Positions 17,291 through 26,446 of a DNA stretch of 64,000 nucleotides are shown here, in pieces. This DNA comes from Paucimonas lemoignei. Lineage in GTDB: Bacteria; Pseudomonadota; Gammaproteobacteria; Pseudomonadales; Pseudomonadaceae. Each line of letters begins with the position of its first letter. The stretch's first letter is position 1. The DNA lies in the NCBI GenBank assembly GCA_900475325.1, contig LS483371.1, positions 5,238,001 through 5,302,000 on the forward strand, written 5' to 3'. Both the position numbers and the translations under genes were made by a program. The notes under the pieces are model-generated. The model did not search any database, had not been told where the DNA came from, and saw only the letters and a list, made by a program, of their open reading frames with translations.

Positions 17291-19363
17291 ATGTCTGAAG
17301 TAAAACCCCGCTCAGCTCATTACCCGTACATCGACGGGTTGCGGGCAATCGCCGTTATCTCGGTAATCCTTTATCACCTGAAAGACAGCTACCTGCCCGG
17401 CGGCTTTTCCGGCGTAGACGTGTTCTTCGTGATTTCGGGCTTTGTTGTGTCGTTGTCGATGGCGAATTTCCAGGGGCGAAACTTCTTCACCTTCGTCACC
17501 ACCTTCTACGCGCGACGCATGAAACGTATTTTGCCTGCGTTGCTGTTCTGCGTGCTGCTCACGGCTCTGGTCTCGGCGATGTTCATCCCCGGCTCCTGGC
17601 TGAGCGACACCAACCAGCGGGCCGGTCTGTACGCCCTGTTCGGCTTGAGCAACTTCGTCCTGGCCGCCACCGGCAATGACTACTTCTCACCGAAAACCGA
17701 TTTCAACCCGTTCACCCACACCTGGTCGCTGGCCGTTGAAGAGCAGTTCTACTTTGTCTTCCCGATCCTGTTCTTTGTCTGGGTCGCCTTCAAGAACCTG
17801 CGCTGGCTTTCAACCGGCCTGTTCGTCACCGGCCTTGTCGCCTCACTGATCTGGGCTTCGCAATTCTCCGCAGGCCGCGAAACCTCCATGTTCTACATGC
17901 TGGCCCCGCGTTTCTGGGAGCTGGCAGCCGGTGTACTGCTCTATCAGGCCATGGCGCGTTACAAGACAATCCACGCCCACCGCCCCGCTACGCTGGCCTC
18001 AAGTGCCGGTGTGCTGCTGGGCCTGGCGCTGATTGCCTGCGCGGCCGTTATTTCCGTGCCCGCGAAGTTCCCGTTCCCCGGGGCAGTACTTCCGGTGATC
18101 GGCCTGCTGTGCGTAATCGCTTTCGGTCATGGCCGCACCGGCGGTGTATTGATGGGCGCCCTGAGCCATCGCATTCCGGTGTTCATCGGCAAGATTTCCT
18201 ACTCGCTGTACCTGTGGCACTGGGCAGTCTTCGTCCTGTTTCGCTGGACCGTTGGCCTGGAAACCATCCCGACGCAAATCGCCGCCCTGGTGCTGTGCGT
18301 GTGCATGGCGCTGCTGTCTTATCGCTTCATCGAACTGCCGCTGCGCCATGGTGGCTGGCTTAGCCGCATGCCCAACTACGCGGTGATGGCGCTGGGCTTG
18401 GTAGTACTGGCGGGCTCCTACAAGGCTTATTTGCTGACCCTGACCTATCAGCCACAGCTGACGCAAAGCACCGTCTCGCAACATCCGCTGGACTGGTATC
18501 CGTACGGGCGCGAAAGCAGCGCTGCGTCACCCGGCTGCGTACCGCTGCCCGTTGCGAAGAACGTCAATGGCAATCTGGTGCTGGTCTATAGCCGTGGCGG
18601 CTGTGACAAGCCTGCCACCTGGAACTTCAAGCTGTTCGTGGTGGGTGATTCCCACGCCATGGCCTACGTGCCGATGTTGACCCAACTGGTCATGGATACC
18701 GGCGTGGAAGTCCACCTGTACAACAACGGTGGCTGCCCGTTCATGAGTTTCCAGACCATTCGTGAAACCGAGCAGTGCAAACAGAACAGCATCGGCTCGC
18801 TGAACGACATCGCGGCACAGGCACAAGGCAATGACGTGGTTTTCCTGCCGTCCCTGCGCCTGGCCCGCTTTGCCGATCAGTACGCGCACTTCTCCCGTAC
18901 CAAAACCATGAACGAGATGTTTGGGCCCGAGGCCGTGGCCGGGCGTACCAGCCTGGAAGCCAACGCGCCGGACTACCTCGCCCCGGTGCTGGCAACCGGT
19001 GCCAAGGTGGTGTTCGAAGCGCCGAAGCCGATTTTCGAGATCACCCCGTTCCGCTGCTCGGACTGGTTCAACCGCAGTAACGCTGCCTGCAAATACGGCG
19101 ATGCGGTGTCGAAAAAACAACTTGAGGAATACCGTCAGCCAGTGACTGAGCTGATGTCGAGGCTGGCGGAAAAAGTCCCGGCGATCAGCGTCTGGGACCC
19201 ATTGCCAACCCTCTGCCCTGATACCGAATGCCATACGCTGGCAACCAATGGTCGTCCGCTGTTCTTCGACGCGGACCACGTCAGTGGCTACGGCAACATG
19301 CTGCTGACACCGGACTTCCAGCGCTTCATTTCCAACCTCAAGCAACAACACGCTGGCAACTGA
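17291..19363 (+). CDS. Acyltransferase-3/SGNH fusion, O-antigen acetylase (OafA-like)
   Basis: This 690-residue inner-membrane protein probably O-acetylates surface polysaccharide. The N-terminal 370 residues carry about 10 helices and acyltransferase-3 motifs (YIDGLRAIAV near residue 12; HTWSLAVEEQFYF near 144). The C-terminal periplasmic part is an SGNH esterase-like domain with VVGDSHAM near 452 and the catalytic D-x-x-H (DADHVSG) near 660. That is the two-part plan of OafA-type acetylases. It stands alone between array B and a convergent MBOAT system. The acceptor is inferred to be the O-polysaccharide. Confidence 0.87.
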   Translation: MSEVKPRSAHYPYIDGLRAIAVISVILYHLKDSYLPGGFSGVDVFFVISGFVVSLSMANFQGRNFFTFVTTFYARRMKRILPALLFCVLLTALVSAMFIPGSWLSDTNQRAGLYALFGLSNFVLAATGNDYFSPKTDFNPFTHTWSLAVEEQFYFVFPILFFVWVAFKNLRWLSTGLFVTGLVASLIWASQFSAGRETSMFYMLAPRFWELAAGVLLYQAMARYKTIHAHRPATLASSAGVLLGLALIACAAVISVPAKFPFPGAVLPVIGLLCVIAFGHGRTGGVLMGALSHRIPVFIGKISYSLYLWHWAVFVLFRWTVGLETIPTQIAALVLCVCMALLSYRFIELPLRHGGWLSRMPNYAVMALGLVVLAGSYKAYLLTLTYQPQLTQSTVSQHPLDWYPYGRESSAASPGCVPLPVAKNVNGNLVLVYSRGGCDKPATWNFKLFVVGDSHAMAYVPMLTQLVMDTGVEVHLYNNGGCPFMSFQTIRETEQCKQNSIGSLNDIAAQAQGNDVVFLPSLRLARFADQYAHFSRTKTMNEMFGPEAVAGRTSLEANAPDYLAPVLATGAKVVFEAPKPIFEITPFRCSDWFNRSNAACKYGDAVSKKQLEEYRQPVTELMSRLAEKVPAISVWDPLPTLCPDTECHTLATNGRPLFFDADHVSGYGNMLLTPDFQRFISNLKQQHAGN

Positions 19364-19380
19364 GCACGACGGCTAAACCA

Positions 19381-19405
19381 CTCCGGGCGTGCAATGCGCC
19401 CGGAG
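19381..19405. terminator. Hairpin between convergent acetylation genes
   Basis: A 9-bp perfect GC-rich stem (CTCCGGGCG) with a seven-base loop lies between the plus-strand acyltransferase stop (19363) and the minus-strand SGNH stop (19413). It could act in both directions. No long T run is present. Confidence 0.55.
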
Positions 19406-19412
19406 CATTGCC

Positions 19413-20405
19413 TCAGGCTGCTCCACCACACTTGGCGAACTCAGGCTTGACCAGCTCGATGATGTGCCGGGTATAAACCTCGCGTGATGCCGCATTGAGG
19501 TGGAAGTTGGTGTCCATGAAGCGCTCCATTGGATAGAGCGTCTGCAACGCAGAACCCACGTAGTTCAAACCCTGAGCACGAGCCTGACCCGCAAAGCTTG
19601 CGTAAAAGCGCCCCTCCTTGCCGTGATGGTAGGCAGGCCGGTCGAGCATCGGCGGCGGCACAAAGACCGCGCATCCACCGGCTGCCTCAATCTCGTCAGC
19701 CAGGGATTTCCAGCTTGCCCAGTTGGCTTCCCACGGATGCGCCTGCGCGCCGTAGCGCTCCACTGGCGAGCGGGTGACCAGCTCTTTCATCCAGATTTCC
19801 TGCTGACTGGCGTCACTGTTGATCTGATCACCCCGGGCATCAAGGTTCTGCGGCCCGTAGAGCCCCGTCACGGGGCCGTCGACCGCTACACCCCGATAAC
19901 CCTGAAGCACGCGCGAGACCGGCGTGTGCCAGATCAGCTGAGCGATTTGCGGGACTGTCACATCCAGGCGCCTGAAGCCGGGATGGGTCCACCAGTAATC
20001 CACAAATGGCTGGCTGATGGAGTAACGCCCGCTGAACAACGGATACTCCACCGGCAGCAGCACCCAGTCCCCAGGCTTGATAGCTTGCCGTGCGTAATGC
20101 TGGATAAAGGGCGAAAGCACCCCGGCGTTCACACCCAGATTAACCACCGGACGATTCAACGCCGCTGACATCAGGCCCGAATCCACGCCGAACATCGCAG
20201 CCGACCCCCCCACCACCAGCACCTTGGGCTGCTCCACCGCAGCGGCCAGCGACAATTTGTACTGGTAAGCCTGCTCGATCCAGCGATTACTCGCTACAGG
20301 GCGACCGGCCTGCCCGAGCAGCAGTAACAACCAGACAACAGCGATCACAACCAGACTGGCTGCCATCCCCAGGAAAAACCTGTCACCGAACACTTTCAGC
20401 TTCAC
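19413..20405 (-). CDS. SGNH-hydrolase-like partner of the MBOAT acetyltransferase
   Basis: This is a 330-residue protein with one N-terminal membrane anchor (about residues 8-32) and a periplasmic SGNH-like domain. VVGGSAAMFGVD near residue 64 has the nucleophile serine in a G-x-S setting, and DTNFHLN near the C-terminus has the D-x-x-H dyad. I chose the GTG at 20405: GAGG lies five bases upstream and it begins seven bases after the MBOAT stop. The frame stays open to 20549, but only as a shadow of the upstream gene. It resembles AlgJ/DltD-type partners that move acyl groups onto exported polymers. The acceptor is unknown. Confidence 0.75.
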   Translation of the reverse strand: MKLKVFGDRFFLGMAASLVVIAVVWLLLLLGQAGRPVASNRWIEQAYQYKLSLAAAVEQPKVLVVGGSAAMFGVDSGLMSAALNRPVVNLGVNAGVLSPFIQHYARQAIKPGDWVLLPVEYPLFSGRYSISQPFVDYWWTHPGFRRLDVTVPQIAQLIWHTPVSRVLQGYRGVAVDGPVTGLYGPQNLDARGDQINSDASQQEIWMKELVTRSPVERYGAQAHPWEANWASWKSLADEIEAAGGCAVFVPPPMLDRPAYHHGKEGRFYASFAGQARAQGLNYVGSALQTLYPMERFMDTNFHLNAASREVYTRHIIELVKPEFAKCGGAA

Positions 20406-20412
20406 GGCAACC

Positions 20413-21816
20413 TCAAAAATTGAAATACAGGAATGCGCGATCCGGTGCGCCTGCCAGGGCCTTGAGCACCATGAACAGGCCCACACCCACCAACACGCCG
20501 CGCCCAGCAGCCCCGAGGCGCAGACACAGACGTCGGCTCGCGGGCGCAATCAATGCCACGAGCAGCCACAGGGCACACACCCACGGCAGACTTTTTTCAA
20601 TGTGCATCGAGGCGATTTCGCTGAGCATCAGCGCTGGATCAAATGCCCAGTTCCAGCGCCAGTCACCCAGCCCTTCGAACATCAATAGGCTGGTGTGCAG
20701 AGAGTCAGCCCGGAACGGAATCCAGGCCAGCATCACCACCAGCAATGTCAGTGGCAACGCAACAAAGGCAGGCAACCGCCACGGGCTAAGTTGCCGCCAG
20801 TAATGGTTAATGACCAGCAACAAGCCATGAATCGCGCCCCACAGAATGAATTGCCAACCCGCCCCGTGCCAGAGCCCGCCCAACAACATGGTGATCAGCA
20901 GGTTGCCGTTGGCGCGCAGCCGCCCGAAACGGTTGCCGCCCAGCGGGATGTACAGGTAGTCGCGCAGAAAGCGGGACAAGGTGATATGCCAGCGTCGCCA
21001 GAACTCGACAATGGAAGTGCTTTTATAAGGCGAGCGAAAGTTGGTCGGCAGCTTGATGCCAAACATCAGACCCAGCCCGATGGCCATGTCTGCATAGCCG
21101 GAAAAATCAAAGTACAGCTGCAAGCCATAGCTCAGGCCTGCCAGCAACACATCGGGAGCGGATAACGCATTGCCGCCCTGCGCGTGATCGAACAGCATGG
21201 CCACGCCGGGTGCCAGCGGGTCGGCCAGCAAGACCTTTTTCATCAGCCCGACCGTCAACAGGCAGATGCCCAGTTGCCAGGTCAGCGGACGATTGAACCA
21301 GCCGGGGGAGATCTGCGGGAACAGCGTGCGGGCATGCACGATGGGCCCGGCAATCAACTGCGGGAAGAAACACACGAAGAAGCTGTACTGCAGCGGCGTG
21401 CCGGTGTCCGGTAAGCGACGCTGGTAGAGGTCGACGTGCCAGGCGATTTTCTGAAAGGTAAAGAACGAAATACCCAGCGGCAGAATGATGTGCCAGCTGG
21501 CAGACGTCGGCAGGAAAGAGAAAAAGAAGCCTGCGTATTTGAAATACACCAATACAGACAGGTTGAAGATAACCGCGACAACAAGCCAGAACTTGCCACG
21601 CCGTCGTACTTGCTGCTTGCCCAGCAGAAAGTTGACCACAATCAGGACGACCAGAAGCCCCAGGTATTTCCAGCTCCACATGCCGTAAAAAACCAGTGAG
21701 GCAAGGACGAGCATCGCCAGCGCCGGTTGTTCAAGCCGCCAGGCACGCAGAGTGAGGAACAGAACGTAAACCGCGGGAAAGAACAACAGCAGGAAGGCAT
21801 ACGAGCTGAAGATCAT
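20413..21816 (-). CDS. MBOAT-family O-acyltransferase
   Basis: This 467-residue polytopic membrane protein is of the AlgI/DltB/PatA class, which moves acyl groups across the inner membrane. About 10-12 hydrophobic segments are visible. The catalytic histidine lies in GGLWHGAGWQF, followed by WGAIHG. Family features such as FFPQLIAGPI and DFSGYADMAIG are also clear. An in-frame TTG at 21822 exists, but ATG 21816 begins the usual MIFSSYAF start. It is followed seven bases later by the SGNH partner. This is the second acetylation system in the window. Confidence 0.9.
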   Translation of the reverse strand: MIFSSYAFLLLFFPAVYVLFLTLRAWRLEQPALAMLVLASLVFYGMWSWKYLGLLVVLIVVNFLLGKQQVRRRGKFWLVVAVIFNLSVLVYFKYAGFFFSFLPTSASWHIILPLGISFFTFQKIAWHVDLYQRRLPDTGTPLQYSFFVCFFPQLIAGPIVHARTLFPQISPGWFNRPLTWQLGICLLTVGLMKKVLLADPLAPGVAMLFDHAQGGNALSAPDVLLAGLSYGLQLYFDFSGYADMAIGLGLMFGIKLPTNFRSPYKSTSIVEFWRRWHITLSRFLRDYLYIPLGGNRFGRLRANGNLLITMLLGGLWHGAGWQFILWGAIHGLLLVINHYWRQLSPWRLPAFVALPLTLLVVMLAWIPFRADSLHTSLLMFEGLGDWRWNWAFDPALMLSEIASMHIEKSLPWVCALWLLVALIAPASRRLCLRLGAAGRGVLVGVGLFMVLKALAGAPDRAFLYFNF

Positions 21817-22003
21817 GAGCAACTACTTGTTGAAGCGTGAATGTACGGGCAGCTGCAGCCGCCTCTTGGGTTTGGCAACTAATACACAATGTAATGACGT
21901 CAGGCTGAGCAGATTAGCGGGATTACCACATAACGCAACCGCTCTATTGGCGGAATTGTGCGATGGGCGGATCTCGTATGACCTTGGGCATATTTAGATT
22001 CCC

Positions 22004-22496
22004 GTGGGAGCGAGCTTGCTCGCGAAGGCTGTCTTTCTGGCAAAGCAGGTGTGCTGAATGTACCGCCCCCTTCGCAAGCAAGCTTGCTCCCACAGGTTCT
22101 GTGGCTGGTCCGCAGGTTTTGTGGCTTACACAGCTCCCGTGGGAGCGAGCTTGCTCGCGAAGGCTGTCTTTCTGGCAAAGCAGGTGTGCTGAATGTACCG
22201 CCCCCTTCGCAAGCAAGCTTGCTCCCACAGGTTCTGTGGCTGGTCCGCAGGTTTTGTGGCTTACACAGCTCCCGTGGGAGCGAGCTTGCTCGCGAAGACT
22301 TTCTATCTAGCAAAGCAGGTGTGCCGAATATACCGCCCCCTTCGCAAGCAAGCTTGCTCCCACAGGTTCTGTGTATGTCCTCAAACTTGTGGCTTACACA
22401 GCTCCCGTGGGAGCGAGCTTGCTCGCGAAGGCTGTCTATCTAGCAAAGCAGATGTGCCGAATGTACCGCCCCCTTCGCAAGCAAGCTTGCTCCCAC
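22004..22496. repeat. REPIN array C, 4 tandem units
   Basis: Four 90-bp REP dimers start at 22004, 22139, 22274 and 22407, a period of 133-135 bp. The left arm is GTGGGAGCGAGCTTGCTCGC and the right arm ends GCAAGCTTGCTCCCAC. Spacers of about 45 bp contain GGTTCTGTGGCTGGTCCGCA. The array lies immediately upstream of the RAYT gene. The region 21817-22003 holds nothing else I can name. Confidence 0.95.
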
Positions 22497-22592
22497 TAGC
22501 CCAGTGCCGAAACATCCGCTGAAAACTCCGGACTTGAGCCTTCTCCAATTGGTACTAGATTAGCCCCTAACCCAATCCTGGAGGGCAATGGA

Positions 22593-23051
22593 ATGCCTGG
22601 GAAAGCTCACTCTCATTCCCTTAGATCAGGACGATTCTCTGCGCCAAGCCAGATTTATATGGTCACCACCCGACTGTCCAATGGCAGCCGGATTTTTACC
22701 GATTGGCGGCTGGGTCGGCTTGTCGTGAATGAGTTGCGACTTGTGCACGAACAGGATATCGGCCACTCCCTGGCCTGGGTCGTCATGCCGGACCATCTGC
22801 ACTGGTTGTTTGAATTGCGCGTAGGCACGCTTGACAGGGTGCTGCAGCGTGTCAAATCCAGAAGCGCCATTGCATTGAACAGGGCCACCGGCAATACCGG
22901 GCGTGTCTGGCAGACGGGTTATCAGGATATTGCAGTGCGTCATGATGAAAGCCTGAAACACTTCGCCCGCTATATCGTGGCTAACCCTTTACGGGCAGGT
23001 TTGGTGAAATCTGTCAGGGATTACCCGTTGTGGGACTGCAAATGGGTTTGA
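22593..23051 (+). CDS. REP-associated tyrosine transposase (RAYT)
   Basis: This is a 152-residue single-domain Y1/HUH-type nuclease of the TnpA-REP family. The metal-binding H-x-H is in MPDHLHWLFEL near residue 67. The tyrosine segment ARYIVANPLRAGLV lies near residue 124. GGAGG is eight bases before ATG 22593. It is flanked by REPIN arrays C and D in the same orientation, the usual arrangement for the enzyme that disperses REP dimers. Its motifs are complete and it looks functional. It belongs to a domesticated, single-copy class rather than a self-transposing insertion sequence. Confidence 0.92.
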   Translation: MPGKAHSHSLRSGRFSAPSQIYMVTTRLSNGSRIFTDWRLGRLVVNELRLVHEQDIGHSLAWVVMPDHLHWLFELRVGTLDRVLQRVKSRSAIALNRATGNTGRVWQTGYQDIAVRHDESLKHFARYIVANPLRAGLVKSVRDYPLWDCKWV

Positions 23052-23110
23052 TGGGCTGGGACAATTCCTGCGTGCACCCCTCCCACAGATTCGGTGGCGT
23101 GCTCGAGTCC

Positions 23111-23515
23111 GTGGGACGACCGGGGTGGCGCTCCACCTTGCTCGCGAAGGCTTTCTATTTGGCAAATCAGATGTGCTGAATGTACCGGCCTCTTCGCAAG
23201 CAAGCTTGCTCCCACAGGTTCTGTGGCTGGTCCAAAGATTCTGTGAATATCCTCACCCCCGTGGGAGCGAGCTTGCTCGCGAAGGCTTTCTATTTGGCCA
23301 AGCAGATGTGCTGAATGTACCGGCCTCTTCGCAAGCAAGCTTGCTCCCACAGGTTCAGGGCTGGCCCACAGATTCTGTGAATATCCTCACCCTACGTGGG
23401 AGCGAGCTTGCTCGCGAAGGCTTTCTATTTGGCAAATCAGATGTGCTGAATGTACCGGCCTCTTCGCAAGCAAGGTGGAGCGCCACCCCGGTTGCTCCCA
23501 CAGGCTCTGTGGTGT
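23111..23515. repeat. REPIN array D, 3 units
   Basis: Three REP dimers start at 23111, 23261 and 23396, downstream of the RAYT gene and in the orientation of array C. The first carries the extra hairpin in its left arm and the third in its right arm. Spacers contain GATTCTGTGAATATCCTCAC. Confidence 0.93.
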
Positions 23516-23534
23516 GCTCAAGCCCCTTTTGGGA

Positions 23535-24311
23535 TTACAGGAAGTCGCGGATGTCGCGTTCCAGCTTGCGGCCGACGAAGATCGAAATCGACAGCAAGAC
23601 CACGGAGAACGCCACCAGGATGCCCATTGAGAGCATTTCCGGGCCTTGCCCGCCGATCAGGGCCGAGCGGTAGGCCAGGACCAGGTGGTGGAACGGGTTG
23701 AACGCCACCACGTGTTGAATCGAGATGGGCAGGATGTTCGCCACGTACACAATCGGAGTCAGCCAGAACCACAGCTGCACGATCACGCCGACGACCTGGC
23801 TGATGTCGCGGATGAACACCGACAGAATCGCGCAGGTAATGCCCAGGGCATAGGCGAGCAATTGCTGGATCAGAAAGACCGGGATCCACCACAGCAGATG
23901 CCAGGTGAAGTCAAAGCCGATGGCGATCAGGAAGATCATGAAAAAGCCGGTCGCGATCAGGTAGTGCACGGTTTCGCTGAGCACCACGTACATCGGCAGC
24001 GACCACAACGACATGCGCACTTTGCCGATCAGGTGGGCCTTCTCATGGAAGACCTGGGTGATGCGGGTCAGAGTCGCGGCGAAGCAGTTCCAAGCCAGCA
24101 GGCCGCTGACCAGGTACACGCTGTAGCCCCACGGGCCCAGGTCCTGCCCGAGGCCGCCCAGGCGCATGCCCATGATGTTGGAGAACACCAGGGTGAAAAT
24201 CAGGATGTTGATCAGCGGCAGGATGAAAGTCCACGCGGCGCCAAGCATCGAAGCAGAGTGCCGGTCGATCAGATCCTGGCGGGTGAAATTTAAAATCAGG
24301 TTCCAGTTCAT
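23535..24311 (-). CDS. wzm: O-polysaccharide ABC exporter permease (Wzm)
   Basis: This 258-residue ABC-2 type permease has six hydrophobic segments, the pore-forming partner of Wzt. The N-terminus (MNWNLILNFTRQDLIDRHS, then LGAAWTFILPL) is typical of the polysaccharide-export subfamily. The frame is open to 24353, but ATG 24311 begins the conserved sequence. A terminator lies about 55 bases upstream on the same strand, so wzm needs its own promoter or read-through from the S-layer-like gene. It is unusual that wzm and wzt are 13 kb apart and on opposite strands; no other candidate partner for either is visible. Confidence 0.9.
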   Translation of the reverse strand: MNWNLILNFTRQDLIDRHSASMLGAAWTFILPLINILIFTLVFSNIMGMRLGGLGQDLGPWGYSVYLVSGLLAWNCFAATLTRITQVFHEKAHLIGKVRMSLWSLPMYVVLSETVHYLIATGFFMIFLIAIGFDFTWHLLWWIPVFLIQQLLAYALGITCAILSVFIRDISQVVGVIVQLWFWLTPIVYVANILPISIQHVVAFNPFHHLVLAYRSALIGGQGPEMLSMGILVAFSVVLLSISIFVGRKLERDIRDFL

Positions 24312-24364
24312 CAGGCATTCCGGGTGCAGAAGTAGGGGCAAGAGGATACGCACTCCCGGCCCAT

Positions 24365-24398
24365 AAAAAAACCCGCCTTTTAAGGGGCGGGTTTTTTC
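24365..24398 (-). terminator. Terminator of the 597-residue surface protein gene
   Basis: A GC stem (AACCCGCC paired with GGCGGGTT), flanked by A and T runs, lies 50 bases after the stop codon at 24449. It can work in both directions. It separates the surface protein gene from wzm. Confidence 0.9.
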
Positions 24399-24448
24399 GA
24401 TTCAGTAACAGGCCCGAAGACCTGTTGCTGAGACTACCAGGCTGCTAA

Positions 24449-26242
24449 TTAAGCAACGTGGGAGATAACGCCGTTTGCGAAGGAAACCTGCGCAACGTCG
24501 GTAACACCGGTCAGGGTGATGATTGCAACTTTGTCAGTGGTGCTAGCAGCCAGCGCGTTGGAGGTAACAGTGGTGTTACCTTCAGCAGCGGTTTCGACGA
24601 CAGCTTTAACGTTGCCCGAAGTAGCGTCCTTGAAGAAGAACACTTCCAGAGCGCTGTTGTTGCCGCCTTGGATGCCGGTCGAAGTCAAAGTAGCTGTGGT
24701 GTTCAGGCTGTAGCCTTCGCCCAGGTACAGTGCATCTTTAGCGCCGAAGTTGATTGCGAAGTCATCAGCAGTAGCTACGCCGCCAGCGAAGTGGAACACT
24801 TCGTTAGTGCCAGCTACACCAGCGTTCGCAGCAACGTCTACTACGTACGAAGGGATAGCAGTGTCAGCGTCGTCAGAAGCCTGAACAACAGCATTGTGCG
24901 CGTCGTTGATCACTTTAGCTTCAGCAACCAGAGCGTCAGCAGCCTGAGCGTTAGCCAGGGTAGTGTCAGCAGTGGTCTTTTCAGTCAGAGCGTTTTTGTA
25001 AGTAGTACCAGCAGAACCAGTGATCGCCGCAGCAGCATCAGCTTCAGCATCAGCAGCTACGTTTTTGGCGTAGTCAGTTGCAGCCAGAGTTTTTACAGCG
25101 GTGAAATCAGCAGCGCCAGCAGTACCGAAGAAGGTATTGAAAGCGTTGGTGATCGCAGTGATCTGAGCTGGAGTAGCGTCTTCGTTGGTCAGAGCAGCGT
25201 ACAGAGTAGCCACGTTGGTAACAGAAGTGCCAGCAGCAGTGTTAGCGGTAGCCAGAGCGGTCGAATCAGCAGTAACAGCAGCGTTGAAATCTACGGTCAG
25301 CTTGTCGCGAGCTACGCCAACAGCAGCGGTGTCAGCAGCAGTCAAAGCAGCGTTAGCAGTTACAGCGGCTTCGTAGGTGTTAGCCAGATCAACGTTACCA
25401 ACTGCTGCAACCTTGTAAGCGTCACGAGCGGTATTCAGCTCGGAAGCTTCGCGAGTTGCGTCAGCTTGCAGAACGGTAGTAGTCGAAGTGCTGATAGCAG
25501 TGCGCAGTTCGGTAGCGTTGGTGATCGCTTGATCAACGTCGGCATACTTCTGTGCAACGCCAGCGCCCGGAGTAACCAGTGCGTCCAAGTCAGCGTTTGC
25601 GTCAGCTTTGGTGTCCAGCGCTACGATTTTAGCGTTCAGCGCAACCAGCTCAGCAACTTTGCTAGCTTCGAAGTCTACCTGTGCTTTAGCAGCGATATCA
25701 GCAGCTTTCAGAGCGCCAACGCCAGCTGGGATAGCAATGCCGGACAGGCTGCCGTCTTCCAGTTTAGCTACAGCAGCAGCGATAGAAGAAGCATCGCCTG
25801 TAACGCCAGTGAGGATCGAAACCGAGTCAGCTTTAACGTAGTTTTCAGCTGCAGTGGAGGTGTAAACCTCAGCAACCAGAACCTTGTTAGCAACTACTTT
25901 AGCGTCAGCGGTGGATGCACCAGCAACGAAAGCGGTCAGCAGTTGGTCAGCGTTGACGGTAGAACCGGCACCGGTGGTCCAGTAAGTCAGGCCAGCTGCG
26001 TCTGGAGCACGACCGAACAGGTTGTTGTAGATCTTGATAACGGTGTCGGAACGGGACAGGCCGCCGTATACGTCAGCGTATTCTGCTTGCTCGGTAACGA
26101 AGTTAGCGCGCAGGTTTTCCAGGGTCAGAACTGGGGTATCAGCGTTCAGCTCGTTCAACCAGTAGTCCAGACCAGCTTTGTCAGCTGCGCGACCCAGGTA
26201 AGCAACATACAGCTGTTGAACTTGTGCAGAAGTAGTAGCCAT
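24449..26242 (-). CDS. DUF4214 S-layer-like protein, Ala-rich and codon-biased
   Basis: This 597-residue protein is extremely rich in Ala, Thr, Val and Asp, with no Cys seen and no Sec signal. Residues about 5-105 contain two DUF4214 units (VAYLGRAADKAGLDYW and NLFGRAPDAAGLTYW). Residues about 110-450 are Ala-rich, probably helical. The last 130 residues look like a beta-rich secretion domain. Alanine codons are mostly GCT/GCA, unlike neighbouring genes, as in strongly expressed genes. GGAGA precedes ATG 26242; the open frame to 26344 lies in the leader. It is probably a type I secreted surface-layer protein. It resembles the 846-residue protein in layout. Confidence 0.78.
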   Translation of the reverse strand: MATTSAQVQQLYVAYLGRAADKAGLDYWLNELNADTPVLTLENLRANFVTEQAEYADVYGGLSRSDTVIKIYNNLFGRAPDAAGLTYWTTGAGSTVNADQLLTAFVAGASTADAKVVANKVLVAEVYTSTAAENYVKADSVSILTGVTGDASSIAAAVAKLEDGSLSGIAIPAGVGALKAADIAAKAQVDFEASKVAELVALNAKIVALDTKADANADLDALVTPGAGVAQKYADVDQAITNATELRTAISTSTTTVLQADATREASELNTARDAYKVAAVGNVDLANTYEAAVTANAALTAADTAAVGVARDKLTVDFNAAVTADSTALATANTAAGTSVTNVATLYAALTNEDATPAQITAITNAFNTFFGTAGAADFTAVKTLAATDYAKNVAADAEADAAAAITGSAGTTYKNALTEKTTADTTLANAQAADALVAEAKVINDAHNAVVQASDDADTAIPSYVVDVAANAGVAGTNEVFHFAGGVATADDFAINFGAKDALYLGEGYSLNTTATLTSTGIQGGNNSALEVFFFKDATSGNVKAVVETAAEGNTTVTSNALAASTTDKVAIITLTGVTDVAQVSFANGVISHVA

Positions 26243-26446
26243 TACGTTTTCATCTCCAATATGAGTCGAATCGACATCCAGGCTTCCGTTTGCGGATGCG
26301 GAGCCCGTCGGCCCCAGCCTGTTGCCATGTCCCTTAAGGGCCACGGCCCCCGTTATGGGAAGTCAGCGACTTAAAGCCGACTGCTGCTGGTCACTTTTTG
26401 AGCTTTTTTTCAAAGCAGTCAGAGGGATAACCAGCATTGCGAGCCG

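Noticed and set aside
22593..23051. RAYT as part of an insertion sequence
   Set aside because: No terminal repeats, target duplication or partner gene; it is the single-domain REP-associated type flanked by REPINs.
24458..26374. 638-codon open frame opposite the S-layer-like gene
   Set aside because: It is the antisense of an Ala-rich, codon-biased gene in which stop codons are rare. Its product is Ser/Val-rich with no family features, and the minus-strand gene has DUF4214 domains, a ribosome site and a terminator.
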